In this document: positions 12,615 through 23,080 of the stretch, one piece after another
How the letters are laid out: every line of letters begins with the position of its first letter
Position numbering within the stretch: position 1 is the first letter of the stretch
Assembly: GCA_038373885.1 (NCBI GenBank)
Contig: JAWZYV010002471.1
Location: 930,001 to 994,000 of the forward strand
Direction of reading: 5' to 3'
DNA: 64,000 bases
From: Cheiracanthium punctorium
Lineage: Eukaryota > Arthropoda > Arachnida > Araneae > Cheiracanthiidae
Notes under the pieces: model-generated
Told to the model about the DNA's origin: nothing
Seen by the model: only the letters and a program-made list of their open reading frames with translations
Database searches by the model: none
Position numbers and translations under genes: made by a program

Positions 12615-12730
12615 TTACCTCAAACGTTTCAACGTTTCTGCATTGCAGGAACATTTCCGCATCCGACGAGAAAATATTCACAAACGTTTCCGCATCTGGT
12701 CGGAAAAGTATTCAGAAACGGTGTAATATA
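12615..12730. repeat. Degenerate short direct repeats
   Basis: Blocks of the type AACGTTTCCGCATCTGGTCG followed by GAAAAGTATTCAGAAACG occur about twice (near 12652 and 12684), with a further weaker AACGTTTCTGCATTGC block upstream. The unit is about 45 bp. No coding signal is convincing. Confidence 0.45.
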
Positions 12731-12904
12731 ATGCGGAAAGCTGTTCAGATACTTTTCTTAGCACTGCAAAAAATAGTACCCTAAAAATTACGGCAAGTCT
12801 TTTTTCATATTTTTGATGCTTCTGGACTTAATTCTTTATCTACACCTATGTGGAAATCACAGAACTATTATTTAGTGTGTGTTTTTTAAGCACTTATTTT
12901 GTTT

Positions 12905-13120
12905 GTTTTTGTATTATGGCATGCCTATACGAGAGTTGTCTGCCTAAGGAGAGGAAACTTGGACGGAGGACTTTTAAGCTGTTCTAAACTTAACTCACGT
13001 TAAATCTGAGAAACCCGCGCTAAATTCTAGGTCGTTTGATTGACAGCCTAACGACAGTCCCAAACCGGGACCTTCACACTTCGGCCATCTACCATATTCA
13101 GTGTCTTGCGAATATGGAAG
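12905..13120 (+). repeat. Dispersed repeat, pairs with 50.77 kb
   Basis: Shares an ordered set of blocks with 50765-50985: GGCA(T/A)G, AGAG..GG..AACTTG, CGGAGGACTTTT, ACTCA.., GTT(T)GATTGACAGCC / GTTAGATAGACAGCC, CGGGACC / CGGAAGGCCC, and CCTTCA..TT..GCCATCT. A short part (TTCACACTTCGGCCAT and CAGTGTCTT) also occurs near 268-303. The class of repeat is unknown. Confidence 0.55.
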
Positions 13121-13689
13121 ATGGCCGACGCGGCCATGGTATGGCTGAACTATTATTCTAATACTCACGACTAATAATTCACTTACTCTTTAATAAGTTT
13201 CATTCTGACGATCCTTAAGGGAAATGAATGCTTAATCCACTATGAGAAACAATACTTGTAGTGATCGTTAAAACGACACAATTTCTTTCTTCTCTCCCCT
13301 CCAAATTTAAATTTTAGTGGCGTCCTCTATGAATGAAAAAACGAACAAATTTCACTAAAAAAATTTGAACGCGCATATGCAGAAAGTTCAAGAGAAATAT
13401 TTTCTTGCGGCCGTGATTTTTTTTCCTTCGAAATGCGGGTTTTATTTCCGAATTGAGAATTGATAATTTACGCCAGATTGTCGGAAACTTTTCTGCAATA
13501 TACATTTCTGATTATTATTTTATTTTTATTTTTTTTACAGTGTAAGTGTAGTTCTTCTATCGTTCATGTTTACCAGTAAGTTTCCATGTGTTGATAAACA
13601 CTCGAATGCTCCTATTGGCTGTTAGAATGAACTACCACATAGTTCACAGAAACAGAGATATTAATCAATCAAATTCACTTCTGGATTCG

Positions 13690-14480
13690 GAAGGCGCTTC
13701 AAATCATATCTCATCCTGAGTGAGGCCATTTCAGTGTTCCTGCTTAATGAACACGTTGCCAAATATAATCCGTCAATTTTACAAATCTGAAGTAAATAAA
13801 TTATTGAAATGCCTGTATGAACGTTATTCTGACAGAAAAATATTTCATTTGGCACGACAATTGATAAATACGCTATTTGTGAAAAATTTCGGTAACATAT
13901 TATCTAGTGTCAATAATCTTCAGACAAAAACTACTTATGTTTGCGATATCAAACTTATGATACCCTCATACCACAGACAGTATTGCGTCTGTCTTCCAAT
14001 AGCATAAACAGTTCGGCGTTTTCTGTTCGTTTTTTATTCCTGGAAAGTGTCGTATTCGATGACTATCGACATTCCGACCAATGTGAAAACGAGATTCCCC
14101 ATTAAATAAAATATCGTTCCGTCGTTACGTACTTCGTTTCGACGTAGATGGTCGCTGTTAGATAATTCTTCTGAGGATTAATGTTGGAGGCACACTTTGT
14201 ACTTGCAGATAGCATGGTAGTGAGAATCGATAAAGTTCATTGGTAGTATTCGGCGTTGAGATGCAGTCAGCAACCAGCCTTATTATACAGTATGCAATTA
14301 GCTCGCCTGTTTGTCAATATTGACCTGCTAGAATTTCCTCGACGCGAGGTTTTGCCTGGATGAAAATAACTGTCTTACAGAAACCTGTAAGAAATACGAG
14401 CGTCGTATTTGTGTCACATTAGATGAACAGAATGAACCCAATTTCCCTGTCCAAGAAGTCCCTTAACATACCAGCCGATA
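13690..14480 (-). pseudogene. Possible heavily decayed Tc1-like transposase
   Basis: On the minus strand around 14145-14030 the translation includes NDILFNGESRFHIGR followed by NVDSHRI. This resembles the Tc1 motif F(S/T)DESRF..., with the catalytic Asp replaced by Gly. Further downstream pieces (R..YAIGR...QYCLWY...) could be the decayed VWG block, but frames shift repeatedly and no GQDNAPCH-type or third acidic motif can be shown. It is a weak call based on one motif. Confidence 0.3.
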
Positions 14481-14758
14481 AGCCTGCCTCTTTCGAAATC
14501 TTGGTACTGTCGACCAATGCCGTGTGTATATAAGACAATGAACATTGGTAGGTGGTTGAAGTGAACTGGTTTCTAGCCTATCATGTGGCTGTCGATTATG
14601 TGGCTGTCTGCACTTCTCGGCGGTTTTCTCCATATGTAACGTGAAGACGCGTTAGAGCACTGTAAAAATTCTTCCACCTCAGGCATTCACTCGCTTTAAG
14701 TAGATAGCCTTCTTGTAGGTTTTGTCTTAAGACAAAAACATTCGAAATGTGAAAAGTC

Positions 14759-15161
14759 TTGAAACTATTGCAAACAGCTGCTTTCAACGCGCATTTTAAT
14801 GGATTAAAGAATAATAAAAAGAAGGTTGAAGTACGAAAGCCTGTGAATGTTCACTTATTTGTTGTTCTTTCATACACTCTCACGATACTTCACATGTGCC
14901 TGAATGGACCAATTTCGGCAAAAATCAATTTGAATGTTTTATTCTACTTTATAAATAATATTAGGAATTTCATATTAAAGGCGCTACTTTATCAAGATCA
15001 TTGCATATTTTTTATTGGTAAAACATCTTACTCCATAAGGCTTTTTAGACAAATAAAATTTCATATATTTTCTTATAAAAGATATTCGCGTTCTAATTTT
15101 ATATTTAAAATAGCAACTATTTTAAAGTTTGTAAAATTGTTGAAAATCATAAACTTTGACT
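14759..15161. other. Long open frame, probably chance
   Basis: The frame at 14759-15196 (+, 145 codons) is the longest in the window. It consists of AT-driven residues (I, F, K, N, L), ends inside the (TA)n of the following tandem repeat, and shows no family motif. I do not call it a gene. Confidence 0.3.
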
Positions 15162-15365
15162 TAGAATATATATATATATATATAAGAAATTCATGAAATA
15201 AATAGTCTGAAAATAATTGCAATCTTTTTACATTTTCAGAGTGAAGGAACTTTATAGTTCTTTAGAATATATATATATAAGAAAATCGTGAAAAAAATAG
15301 TGTGAAAATAATTCCAGTCTTTTTGTCTTTTTACATTTTTAGAGTGGAGGAATTTTATAGTTCTT
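15162..15365. repeat. Two-copy tandem repeat of about 100 bp starting in (TA)n
   Basis: The order GAATATATATA..., AAGAAA(A)T, TGAAA(T/A)AAATAGT.TG, AAAATAATT, TTTTTACATTTT, AGAGTG.AGGAA and TTTATAGTTCTTT appears twice head to tail. Confidence 0.75.
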
Positions 15366-15684
15366 TCGGAACAAAGAAAAAGGTGAACTGAAGGTAATGA
15401 CAACAGACGAACTTGGAAAAAAAAAATCAGAAAAATAAAACTTCTTAAGCGAGAACATCTACCTGCAAAAACTTCTTAAAAGAGAAGTAATTAGCACGTT
15501 GAGAAAAAAAAATAGAATTCCAGACTGAAGAAATGATTTTTTTTTTTTTTTTTTTTTTGAGGAATGCACTGCTGCTATTTTTTATTTGGAAAAAAAAATG
15601 TCATATTTGAGAGTACTAAGTACCGAAATAACATTTTATGAGATTTGAATTAATTTCGAAGGAGACCTAGCTATTATTTCCACA

Positions 15685-16528
15685 TATAGGGGAAAGTGGC
15701 CTAAAACCATACAGGTAGCGCTATCTATCGGCTAACCCATAAACCAGTTGTACCGAGTGAAGAAGAAGCAATGGCAATATTAAAGTGGTCACAGTATTCC
15801 GCTTCTAAATAGAATTCTTTGAATATTTGGATTTTATAACATTTGTCATAAGGTAAGCACTAAGTTTCTTATTTATTTAGAGAAACGGACTTTCATGTAC
15901 AGAAATATGGTTTGGTTTACTGAATGGAGTACATTTTTAGTTAATTATTTAGGTTAGATCCAGTGTCACAAATACTTATCTTGGTGAATGATGCATGCGC
16001 TGGGATACCTGAGAATGTTGACTATGTATATTTTTGTGATATGTGCTCAAATATTCCGAGTTTTCGAAGTGGCTGAAAAAGACTATTTAATTTATTTCTG
16101 CGTTTATTGTCGGCAATAATTTTTGAATTATAATTTTCAATTCTATTTTATTGTTTGTGATACTTTTTTATTTTAAAATTTTCATAAAATAACGTGTGCT
16201 ATCTGATTGTAAAACTTATTTTATGTCATTATGTATATTCATAATTACTTTTACATCTTTTTATTGTGTCGATAAAAACAATTTACAATTGTTTTTAAAC
16301 GTAGGATCATTTTGCCCTTTGGTTGAGGGTAAAATGATCCTTTGCACACTTTTTACAAATTCTTTTTTTAATTACTCAATGTGGGTCGAAAATGTTATTG
16401 AAATATGTTTATAATGCAAAATACAGTGTAAAATATACCAGCAAAATGTCAAAGTTTAATTGAAATATTTATATTGTTTATACAAATTTCCTCTTATGAG
16501 GGATCATTTTAGGCTACCTTCCCCTATA
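15685..16528. mobile_element. 836 bp non-autonomous element with TATA flanks
   Basis: Left terminus GGGGAAAGTGGCCTAAAA and right terminus on the other strand GGGGAAGGTAGCCTAAAA, each bordered by TATA (15685-15688 and 16525-16528). Inside, 16304-16340 forms a hairpin with arms GGATCATTTTGCCCT and AGGGTAAAATGATCC (14 of 15 paired). GGATCATTTTAGGCT near the right end repeats the hairpin arm. No transposase frame. Superfamily unassigned. Confidence 0.75.
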
Positions 16529-16796
16529 TAGCTGCTTCTTTTGCATTTAATAGTAAGTAAAGATTCATCTGTGAATACATCGGTGGTACAGAACATCTTA
16601 AAGCAGCTTTAGTGGAAATGTCTTTCAAATTTACATCGAGGTAAGAATTAGAAACCAATGAAACAGTATGCTTGCATAAGCGTATGTCATGAAACATATT
16701 GCAACAAATTCATCAAATGCATAGTTTCAGTTAGAGTAAGAGATATCAGTTCCGATTAAAGCTTTGTAATACATTCAGAAAGAGCTCATAAATATA

Positions 16797-17340
16797 CAGG
16801 GTGCACCAAAAACACTGACTTAAGCTTTTAGTTCTTAAATATTGATCATAGACATTTTTTGCAATAAATTACAAAGATACGTAGGAAAATGTATACAGAA
16901 TTTCGTGGTATCACTTAAAATTTTCTGCAGATTAAATCTAAATAAATAAAAAATTTAAATTTTTATATGGCTTCCGTACAAAGAAATTCTCAGTTAGTAA
17001 AATATGTCCCAATAGACTATTAATTAGGCGATGTACAAAATTTGAGAATTCTATCCTAAAAAGTGCCGGAGACATGAGAATTAAATATGCGTTAACTTAA
17101 AACATTTTTCAATGATTTTAAAAGTCACGTTGGTGATCCCGTTACAATTGTCGTACGCAAATTCAGAAAAAAACAATGATTGCATAGATACATAATACTT
17201 TTGCTATAGCTCGTAACGTGTAGTCCTTTTCCAACATGATTTAAGCATATCGCTGAGCTCTCTTTTCATTTATTTAGATTTAATCTCCTGAAATTTTTAA
17301 TCGATCGATGCTACTTACATATATATCCAACTCCCACACA
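16797..17340. mobile_element. Left end of a CAGGGTG-type foldback element
   Basis: Starts CAGGGTGCACCAAAAACACT after TATA. The following sequence (ACTGACTTAAGCTTTTAGTT, CTTAAATATTGATCA) matches, in inverted orientation, the segment ending at 20613. Within the piece, AGATTAAATCTAAATAAAT at about 16929 recurs inverted at about 17270. A block near 16970-17080 (CCGTACAAA, TTAGTAAAAT, GATGTAC, AAAATTTGAGA) resembles the interior of the 47.8 kb foldback, so the two probably belong to one broad family. Confidence 0.55.
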
Positions 17341-17490
17341 TTTGATTTGATTGAGTTCTTTTGTTAGGCTTAGTCCCACGAGATGTCACTGGTTACATAG
17401 ATCCAAACTTTTTTAGCTTTAATAGCTCTGTTTCCTTACAACATCTGTGGCCTATTGTGTCATTGCTATTCTTTTAATTAATTAATTTTT

Positions 17491-18052
17491 TTAACCCTTT
17501 AACGCGCAGTGATCCCGCTCTGGGAACACCAAACTCTGACATTTTGACTGTTGCCAGTCACGAAGAATAGATTGGATTTCTATAAAAATAGTTGCAGGTG
17601 ACATAGCTCCACGAGAATCCTTTACTTTTTAGCACGTCATTTCCCGTAAAAAAATGGTCACGATTCTTTTTAACAGCACTGACATCTGCTGAAAAATGGA
17701 AGAATGCGAGAAGAGTTGGATAATTGCGCAATGCTGAAAAAAGGGCAGCCGTTGCCATCGCTCGACATAACTACCAGCAAGATCTAGAGCCACAGATCTT
17801 GCTGCCACAGATCTAGAGACCCTTTTTGACGACAGCTGGCTGTGCTATCGCGTGTCACAGATCTAGAGACCCCTTTTTTGACGCAGCTGGCTGTGCCAGA
17901 GCACAGCCAGCTGTCGTCAAAAAAGGGTCTCTAGATCTGTGGCACGCGATGAACGTTTCGATCGTCCGCCATCTTGCTGGTAGTTAAGTCGAGCGATGGC
18001 AACGGCTGCCCTTTTTTCAGCATTGGGAAAGGGTTGCACCTCGAAGGGTTAA
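17491..18052 (+). mobile_element. piggyBac-like MITE, family A, copy 2 (long form)
   Basis: TTAA-bounded with the same TIRs as copy 1. It is longer than the other copies because its centre keeps an inverted second arm: GCCGTTGCCATCGCTCGAC on the left is mirrored by GTCGAGCGATGGCAACGGC on the right. The cassette containing CACAGATCTAGAGACCC is repeated several times between them, with local rearrangement. Together with copy 6 it suggests that the family is a large palindrome from which shorter copies arose by loss of one arm. The minus frame 17558-17758 is internal and not a gene. Confidence 0.88.
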
Positions 18053-18829
18053 TTGTTCTTGTTATGTGCCATCACTTGCTCGAAGGATTAATAGGATATC
18101 CATTAGGGTGGATCGAAAAGTATAGAAAAAAAAAAAGTATTTTCGAAATTAATTTTGGCCTAGGCTTGAAATGTGGCGTTTTGGGTGTTTTAGTTTATAT
18201 GTAAATTCTCTTGGAATCCATGTACATCTAGAGGTGCCCCAAGTGTCTTAAATGTAGTTTAAAATTGAACTTTTACGAAAATTTTAAATAATTAATAATA
18301 TTCGAAACTACTTTTGACGCAAGATCATAAAGTTGTGACTTGGGTACATTAATTTATTCATTTATTTTTATTTAATTCCATTCATTCCATCCCGCCCATG
18401 TGCCCCAAGACCCCCCAAAAGCAGCCAAAAATTGGCAATTTCATAAAAATGAATTAAAAATTGTAAAGTAATTTTTTTAAATATATTTGGAAAAGTACTT
18501 AGGTAATAAAGTATAAATGTTTCTGACACGTCTAAAAAGTATCTGTATGAAAATTACAGGTGGTAGGAGTATTTTTGTTTGTGCGCCAAATAATAAAACC
18601 GTTTTGTTTTTTGCATATTAAGTTGATATGCTAAAGGCAGCAAATAAACTGAAAATCCATTAAGTATTTAATTGATAAAAATAAACCTTAAAGTACTAAT
18701 ATATAATAAATATATGATATAATTAGCTTATGAAAAACTATTTTAATCTAAACTCTGAATTAAAAGACTTCATTATGTTCCTTGATTTGTGTGTGTGTGT
18801 GTGTGAACCATGATCTTTTAAACCCGTTC
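18053..18829. other. AT-rich DNA, no supported feature
   Basis: Lies between two mobile elements and contains a short (GT)n near 18789-18804. No coding motif. Confidence 0.4.
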
Positions 18830-19890
18830 TTTCTTTCTTCGCCACAAATAAGAGATGCAGCCTCTGTTACAAATTTTACATAGCGTTCGGTTCCTTGTGT
18901 GTGGCATTGGAAGCAAGACAAATTAGGAAATTTGCGGAAGCAATCGCCTTTGACAGGAATATTTTTAAATCTTACATCTTATCTTTAAATTAAACATCGG
19001 AGATGTCTTTCAAAACCGGAGGCGCTAACTGCTCACTATTATCATTCCAAAAAATTAAATCCGCATAATAAGTTGATTGCGTGTTTATTACTGGTACACG
19101 AAAATTTCTCACAGATGAAGTATTCTGATTCTCCTCTTTGGCAGAAATAATCGAACGGTGAGCAAATTTTCGAATAGTATCTCTATCATATAACATAGCT
19201 AGAAGAAAGTGTATGTGCAAAAAAAAAATCATTTCTTTGGATGACAGCTTCAACAGTTTTTCTTAGGTTATCCGCCATATATCTTGAATGAATAATTAGC
19301 TTCTACAGGTGTTTAGAACCTTCATTGCACAATGACTTTCCTTTTATCTGGAACCACACTGGACTATATTCCTTCATAATATAAGTAACTAAATGTAACA
19401 CGTTTTCAGAAGGCTCTTCAGTTGCCGCATAAAGACGAAGCTTTCAGTTTGCGTTTGTCAAATAACTGAAATGCACCACCAGTATTTTTAGAATAGCAGC
19501 TAAATCTTCACTGCATTCTCCTGAAAGCACAGCTTTTAACATATCCAATAAATATCGTTCATCTGTACTTAAAATATTTCTATCTGGACATCCGGAAATG
19601 TATTTCCTTCTATTTTACTGAATTTAGTAACAGAAAGTGTATGGCAAGTTCTCAATAACTTGCTCATTGCACCAAAAAATTCTTTGGGGGGCCATGAATT
19701 ACACCATCAGGCTGAACCAAAAGATGTCGTAAAACATGTTCGATAGGATGTAGAACCATCGAAGTGGACATTTAACTGAGCTTCTAGAAGACTTATTAAC
19801 TTCTGCCTTTGAACCAGTATTGACGACATTTTCCCGTTGCATCTGATTGCTTTGCTGTAAATGAGTCAATTGATATACCTTTGTCATTAA
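18830..19890 (-). pseudogene. Decayed transposon-type ORF of a widespread invertebrate repeat family
   Basis: Read on the minus strand, scattered frames give, in N-to-C order, HFDGSTSYRTCF, DERYLLDMLKAVLSG, LRLYAATEEPSEN, YSPVWFQIKGKS, IRKFAHRSIISAKEE, FRVPVINTQSTYYADL, PPVLKDISD and CHTQGTERYVKFVTEAAS. I recognise this order from an uncharacterised multi-copy ORF seen in many invertebrate genomes (consensus pieces such as SRWLTTANRILRLYV and CHTQAVERCVKLVTEAS, recalled from memory). Its enzymatic class is not known to me. Stops and frameshifts occur in nearly every block, so it is dead. The open frames at 18990-19253 and 19796-20110 are its surviving pieces. It is immediately followed, at its N-terminal side, by a family A-like end. 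Confidence 0.65.
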
Positions 19891-19992
19891 AAAAGATCAA
19901 TATTCCATTCTTAATGTTAATCGAAGATCCAGACGAAGCAGTTCGATGCTCAAGGTAAATGCAACATGGTTCTTCCATAGAAGAAATATGTT

Positions 19993-20184
19993 CTGCACAG
20001 CCAGCTGTGTCGAAAAACTTCTTTAGTTCTGTGGTGCCAGATGGGATATTCCGCCCATGGGGGACCGCCATGTTATTTGTAGTTAAATGGATCGATGGCA
20101 ACGACTGCACTTTTTCATCGTTGGGCAGTCTATCCAGTTGGTCTTCTATATTGATGTGAAAATGCTTGCGCTACAAAGGATTAA
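19993..20184 (+). mobile_element. Diverged right end of family A MITE (copy 7)
   Basis: Keeps the order GCACAGCCAGCTG, TCTGTGG, CCGCCATGTT, TAGTTAA.., GCGATGGCAACG-like, TGC.CTTTTTC.GC.TTGGG and a terminal ACAAAGGATTAA that corresponds to TCAAAGGGTTAA of intact copies. It is much more diverged than the other copies and lacks the left half. It abuts the decayed ORF at 18.8-19.9 kb. Confidence 0.65.
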
Positions 20185-20539
20185 GAGACACGTCTCATTC
20201 CTTTGGTGGGGAAAATATAGTGACGTCAAATCAGAAGCGAGGACGAAAGCTAGTTAGCTCTTGTTTCCTGCCGAAGCTAGCGAGGGAAATAGGGTAATTT
20301 TTTCAATTTTTTATTAGAATTTTTGGAGCGCCTAAAGGGGGTGCTAGAACCAAACAAAGAAAAACCTTTTTTTATGGAAAAATACTTCTGTCCATTTGGC
20401 AAATAATGCCATCCAAGCCCTTACATTCATATAAACATTCTTTTTACAAAATTGATTTTTTGGAGTGAGTGGGGCACCTGAAAAGGATGTTTACGAAAAA
20501 AAAATTTTTTTAATTCTCACCAAGCCATTTGGAAACTTT

Positions 20540-20613
20540 AGTTTTATATTATATATATATGTGGTCGATATTTAAGGAATAACAGCCTAGATCAGTATTT
20601 TTGGGACACCCTG
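20540..20613. mobile_element. Right end matching the 16.8 kb terminus
   Basis: Ends TTTTTGGGACACCCTG. On the minus strand this reads CAGGGTGTCCCAAAAATACT, then GATCTAGGCTGTTATTCCTT and AAATATCGACCACAT, aligning with the left terminus at 16797 over about 60 bp. It could be the true partner of that end (a 3.8 kb element with nested insertions) or a separate copy. Confidence 0.55.
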
Positions 20614-22041
20614 CATTATTATATATAATTGAGAAGTTTCATCAATGTAAAATATCAATTAGCTAAAATATTTCCCCTAATTTTCTCTGCATTTATTTTT
20701 CATAAAGAGCAGTTCTTTTAATCCGAAAATATTACATGCATTATATCATACGTAATTAAACGTAATAAAAAATCTCTAAAAATAGTTCTTTAATTGCGAC
20801 AAAGCTGCTGTTTTTATGAACTTAAACTATAAATAATGGCCATGAAACATGATATTAAAAAAAAAGAACTATTGATCGCTACATTTTAATTATCCATTAC
20901 GAAAGAGATTATCTCCCTTTCGAAAGATGATATTTCATTTTCTGTCGAAAGCTTCATAAAAATATTCAATTATTTCTTATTATACACATTCGGAAGTTTT
21001 TGTTCGAATTTTATGCATGGTTAATTCATGTTTCATTTTCATTATTTTTGCTGGTCATATAAACCCATGACATTTTCTCTCCGATTAAACTCAAAATAAA
21101 TCGTCGGAAATGTTTATACGAGAAAATTAAGGATCTGTTGCTGATTATTTTTTAATACATTTCAAAATTTAAGAATTATAAAAGCATTACGTGATTTTTA
21201 CTCATTCATATCCACAATCCACAATACTACATACAGCCACCTTTAACGTTATATCATTTTTCTTTATGGAGGGTGTATTAGATTCTTGGTTAAAAGGTGT
21301 GGAAACGGTGAAAGCAGATGATTTGAAACCTCGCAAAAGTGCGGCATCGTTTTCAAGCACTGTTTAACAATACCTAAAAGTATGATGAAATGACTTGGTA
21401 AATTATGATTTTTAGTTTGCGTATGACTTGGTAAATTAGAATTAATTTTTAGAACACACCAACTGTAACTTAAATTGCATACCGGATTTATTCTAAAAGA
21501 CCAATTTAAAAAAATAATAAAATGTATTTTCTATAAACAACTTAAGTTATTTTACTAACAGCAGCACATTTCAATTGACTGTTAGCTAACAATTAACTTA
21601 CTATACCGTTACAAATTATTCTAGCGATAAATATTTTAAACTTTTTATTCAATACCGGTACACAACCTGTACTGTACAGGTTAAATTTCTAAGTCTCAAT
21701 ACAAGATTGAATATTTTATTAAAATAAAGTAATTTTAAAATGTATAGAAGAAAACCTTCTCTTGATACAATTAATTATATCTTTGCTGGGATGTTCGCTT
21801 TTGCAACAAATTTTTCGCACTACTAAAGTTAATCATTTAGCTTTTAAGTACATTTTGCATTCCGAATAATGAAATCTTGTGTATTTTATATTAGGTCAAC
21901 TGGGAAGTAATGAAATATTTTTACATTAAAATTCAAACAAATAAATACAAAAAAATCTGGAGTGACTCCATTCGACTTTCCGAACACTTACGATTAAGAT
22001 CATTACCAAGCACTTAAATAAATTTTAATCGATGAATAATT
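20614..22041. other. AT-rich non-coding stretch
   Basis: No gene or bounded element. It holds a 19 bp palindrome, AACCTGTACTGTACAGGTT, at 21664-21682. Confidence 0.45.
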
Positions 22042-22606
22042 CAAACATATATACCAAATTGAAACTCAATCGAATGCACCGTTTAAACGCTTGCGCACTT
22101 TCAAGAATTTCTCCCCATATGCCATTATGCCATAACATAAAAGAAAGTTTTGTCGTAGCCCTTTAGGAGAACTATAAGTCCTATACACACCAAAATCAAT
22201 ACCGGTCTTAGGATGGTGGTTTATAACATGTATACCGAATTTGAGCTCAATCGAATGTATCGTTTAAACGCTAGCGCACTTTTAAGAAATTCCCCCCATA
22301 GGCCATAATGTAAGAGAAATCTTTGTCGTAGCCCTGTAGAAAAACTATAAGTCCTATACACACCAAAATCAATACCGGTCTTTCGACCGTGGTTTATAAC
22401 ATATATACCCAATTTGAGCTCAATCGAATCTACCGTTTAAACGCTAGCGCACTTTCAAGAAATTCCCCCCATAGGCCATAATGTAAAAGAAATCTTTGTC
22501 GTAGCCCTGTAGAAAAACTATAAGTCCTATACACACCAAAATCAATACCGGTCTTGCGACGGTGGTTTATGACATATATATTCAATTTGAGCTCAATCGA
22601 ATGTGC
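22042..22606. repeat. Tandem satellite, 173 bp period, about 3.3 units
   Basis: The marker CCTATACACACCAAAATCAA followed by TACCGGTCTT occurs at 22180, 22353 and 22526, exactly 173 bp apart each time. Other unit landmarks are GAGCTCAATCGAATGT, CGTTTAAACGCTAGCGCAC and GTCGTAGCCCT. The first unit is the most diverged, and the last stops after GAGCTCAATCGAATG. A (CA)n tract follows within 30 bp. Confidence 0.92.
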
Positions 22607-22631
22607 TCCGTTCAGGAGCTATCGTGTTCAC

Positions 22632-22775
<144 letters not shown>

Positions 22776-22924
22776 CGTAAAAATAGCATAAATAGATTCA
22801 GAAGCCCTCAAAACGTGTAAAAACACCAAAATCTCGAAGTCGAATTTTTTCATGATTACAATACTTTCCTTACATGGTACATGTTCGGAAAGTAAAAATT
22901 AAGTGCAAGTAAACAAGCGACGGA

Positions 22925-23080
22925 TTAATGCAATTTTGTGGGTGGGGACGGCTAGTTGAAAGATTCACATACTCATCCATTTTATGGAAGTAAAATAGGA
23001 TATTGTAAATTAATTTCTTTTTCATAGGGAAGGGCGGTTGCCCCTCCCCCCCCCTCCTCTTTAATCGGCCCTTTAAATAC
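22925..23080 (+). repeat. Dispersed repeat, pairs with 33.55 kb
   Basis: Shares with 33548-33700 the blocks AATTTTGT.GG..GGG, CTAGTT, CATTTTATGGAAGTAAAATA followed by GGAT, and GTAATTTCTTTTT.-type, with GGGAGGGC..(T/A)CGCCCC-type G/C runs at both ends. The G-run start and C-run end suggest a small terminal-repeat element, but ends and target duplication are not clear. Confidence 0.6.

Noticed and set aside
14759..15196. Longest open frame in the window (145 codons)
   Set aside because: AT-driven composition, ends in (TA)n, no motif and no sign of selection.
22180..22560. Regularly spaced repeats considered as a CRISPR array
   Set aside because: The repeat and spacer parts are both conserved at a 173 bp period, and the sequence is eukaryotic in character. 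It is a satellite.
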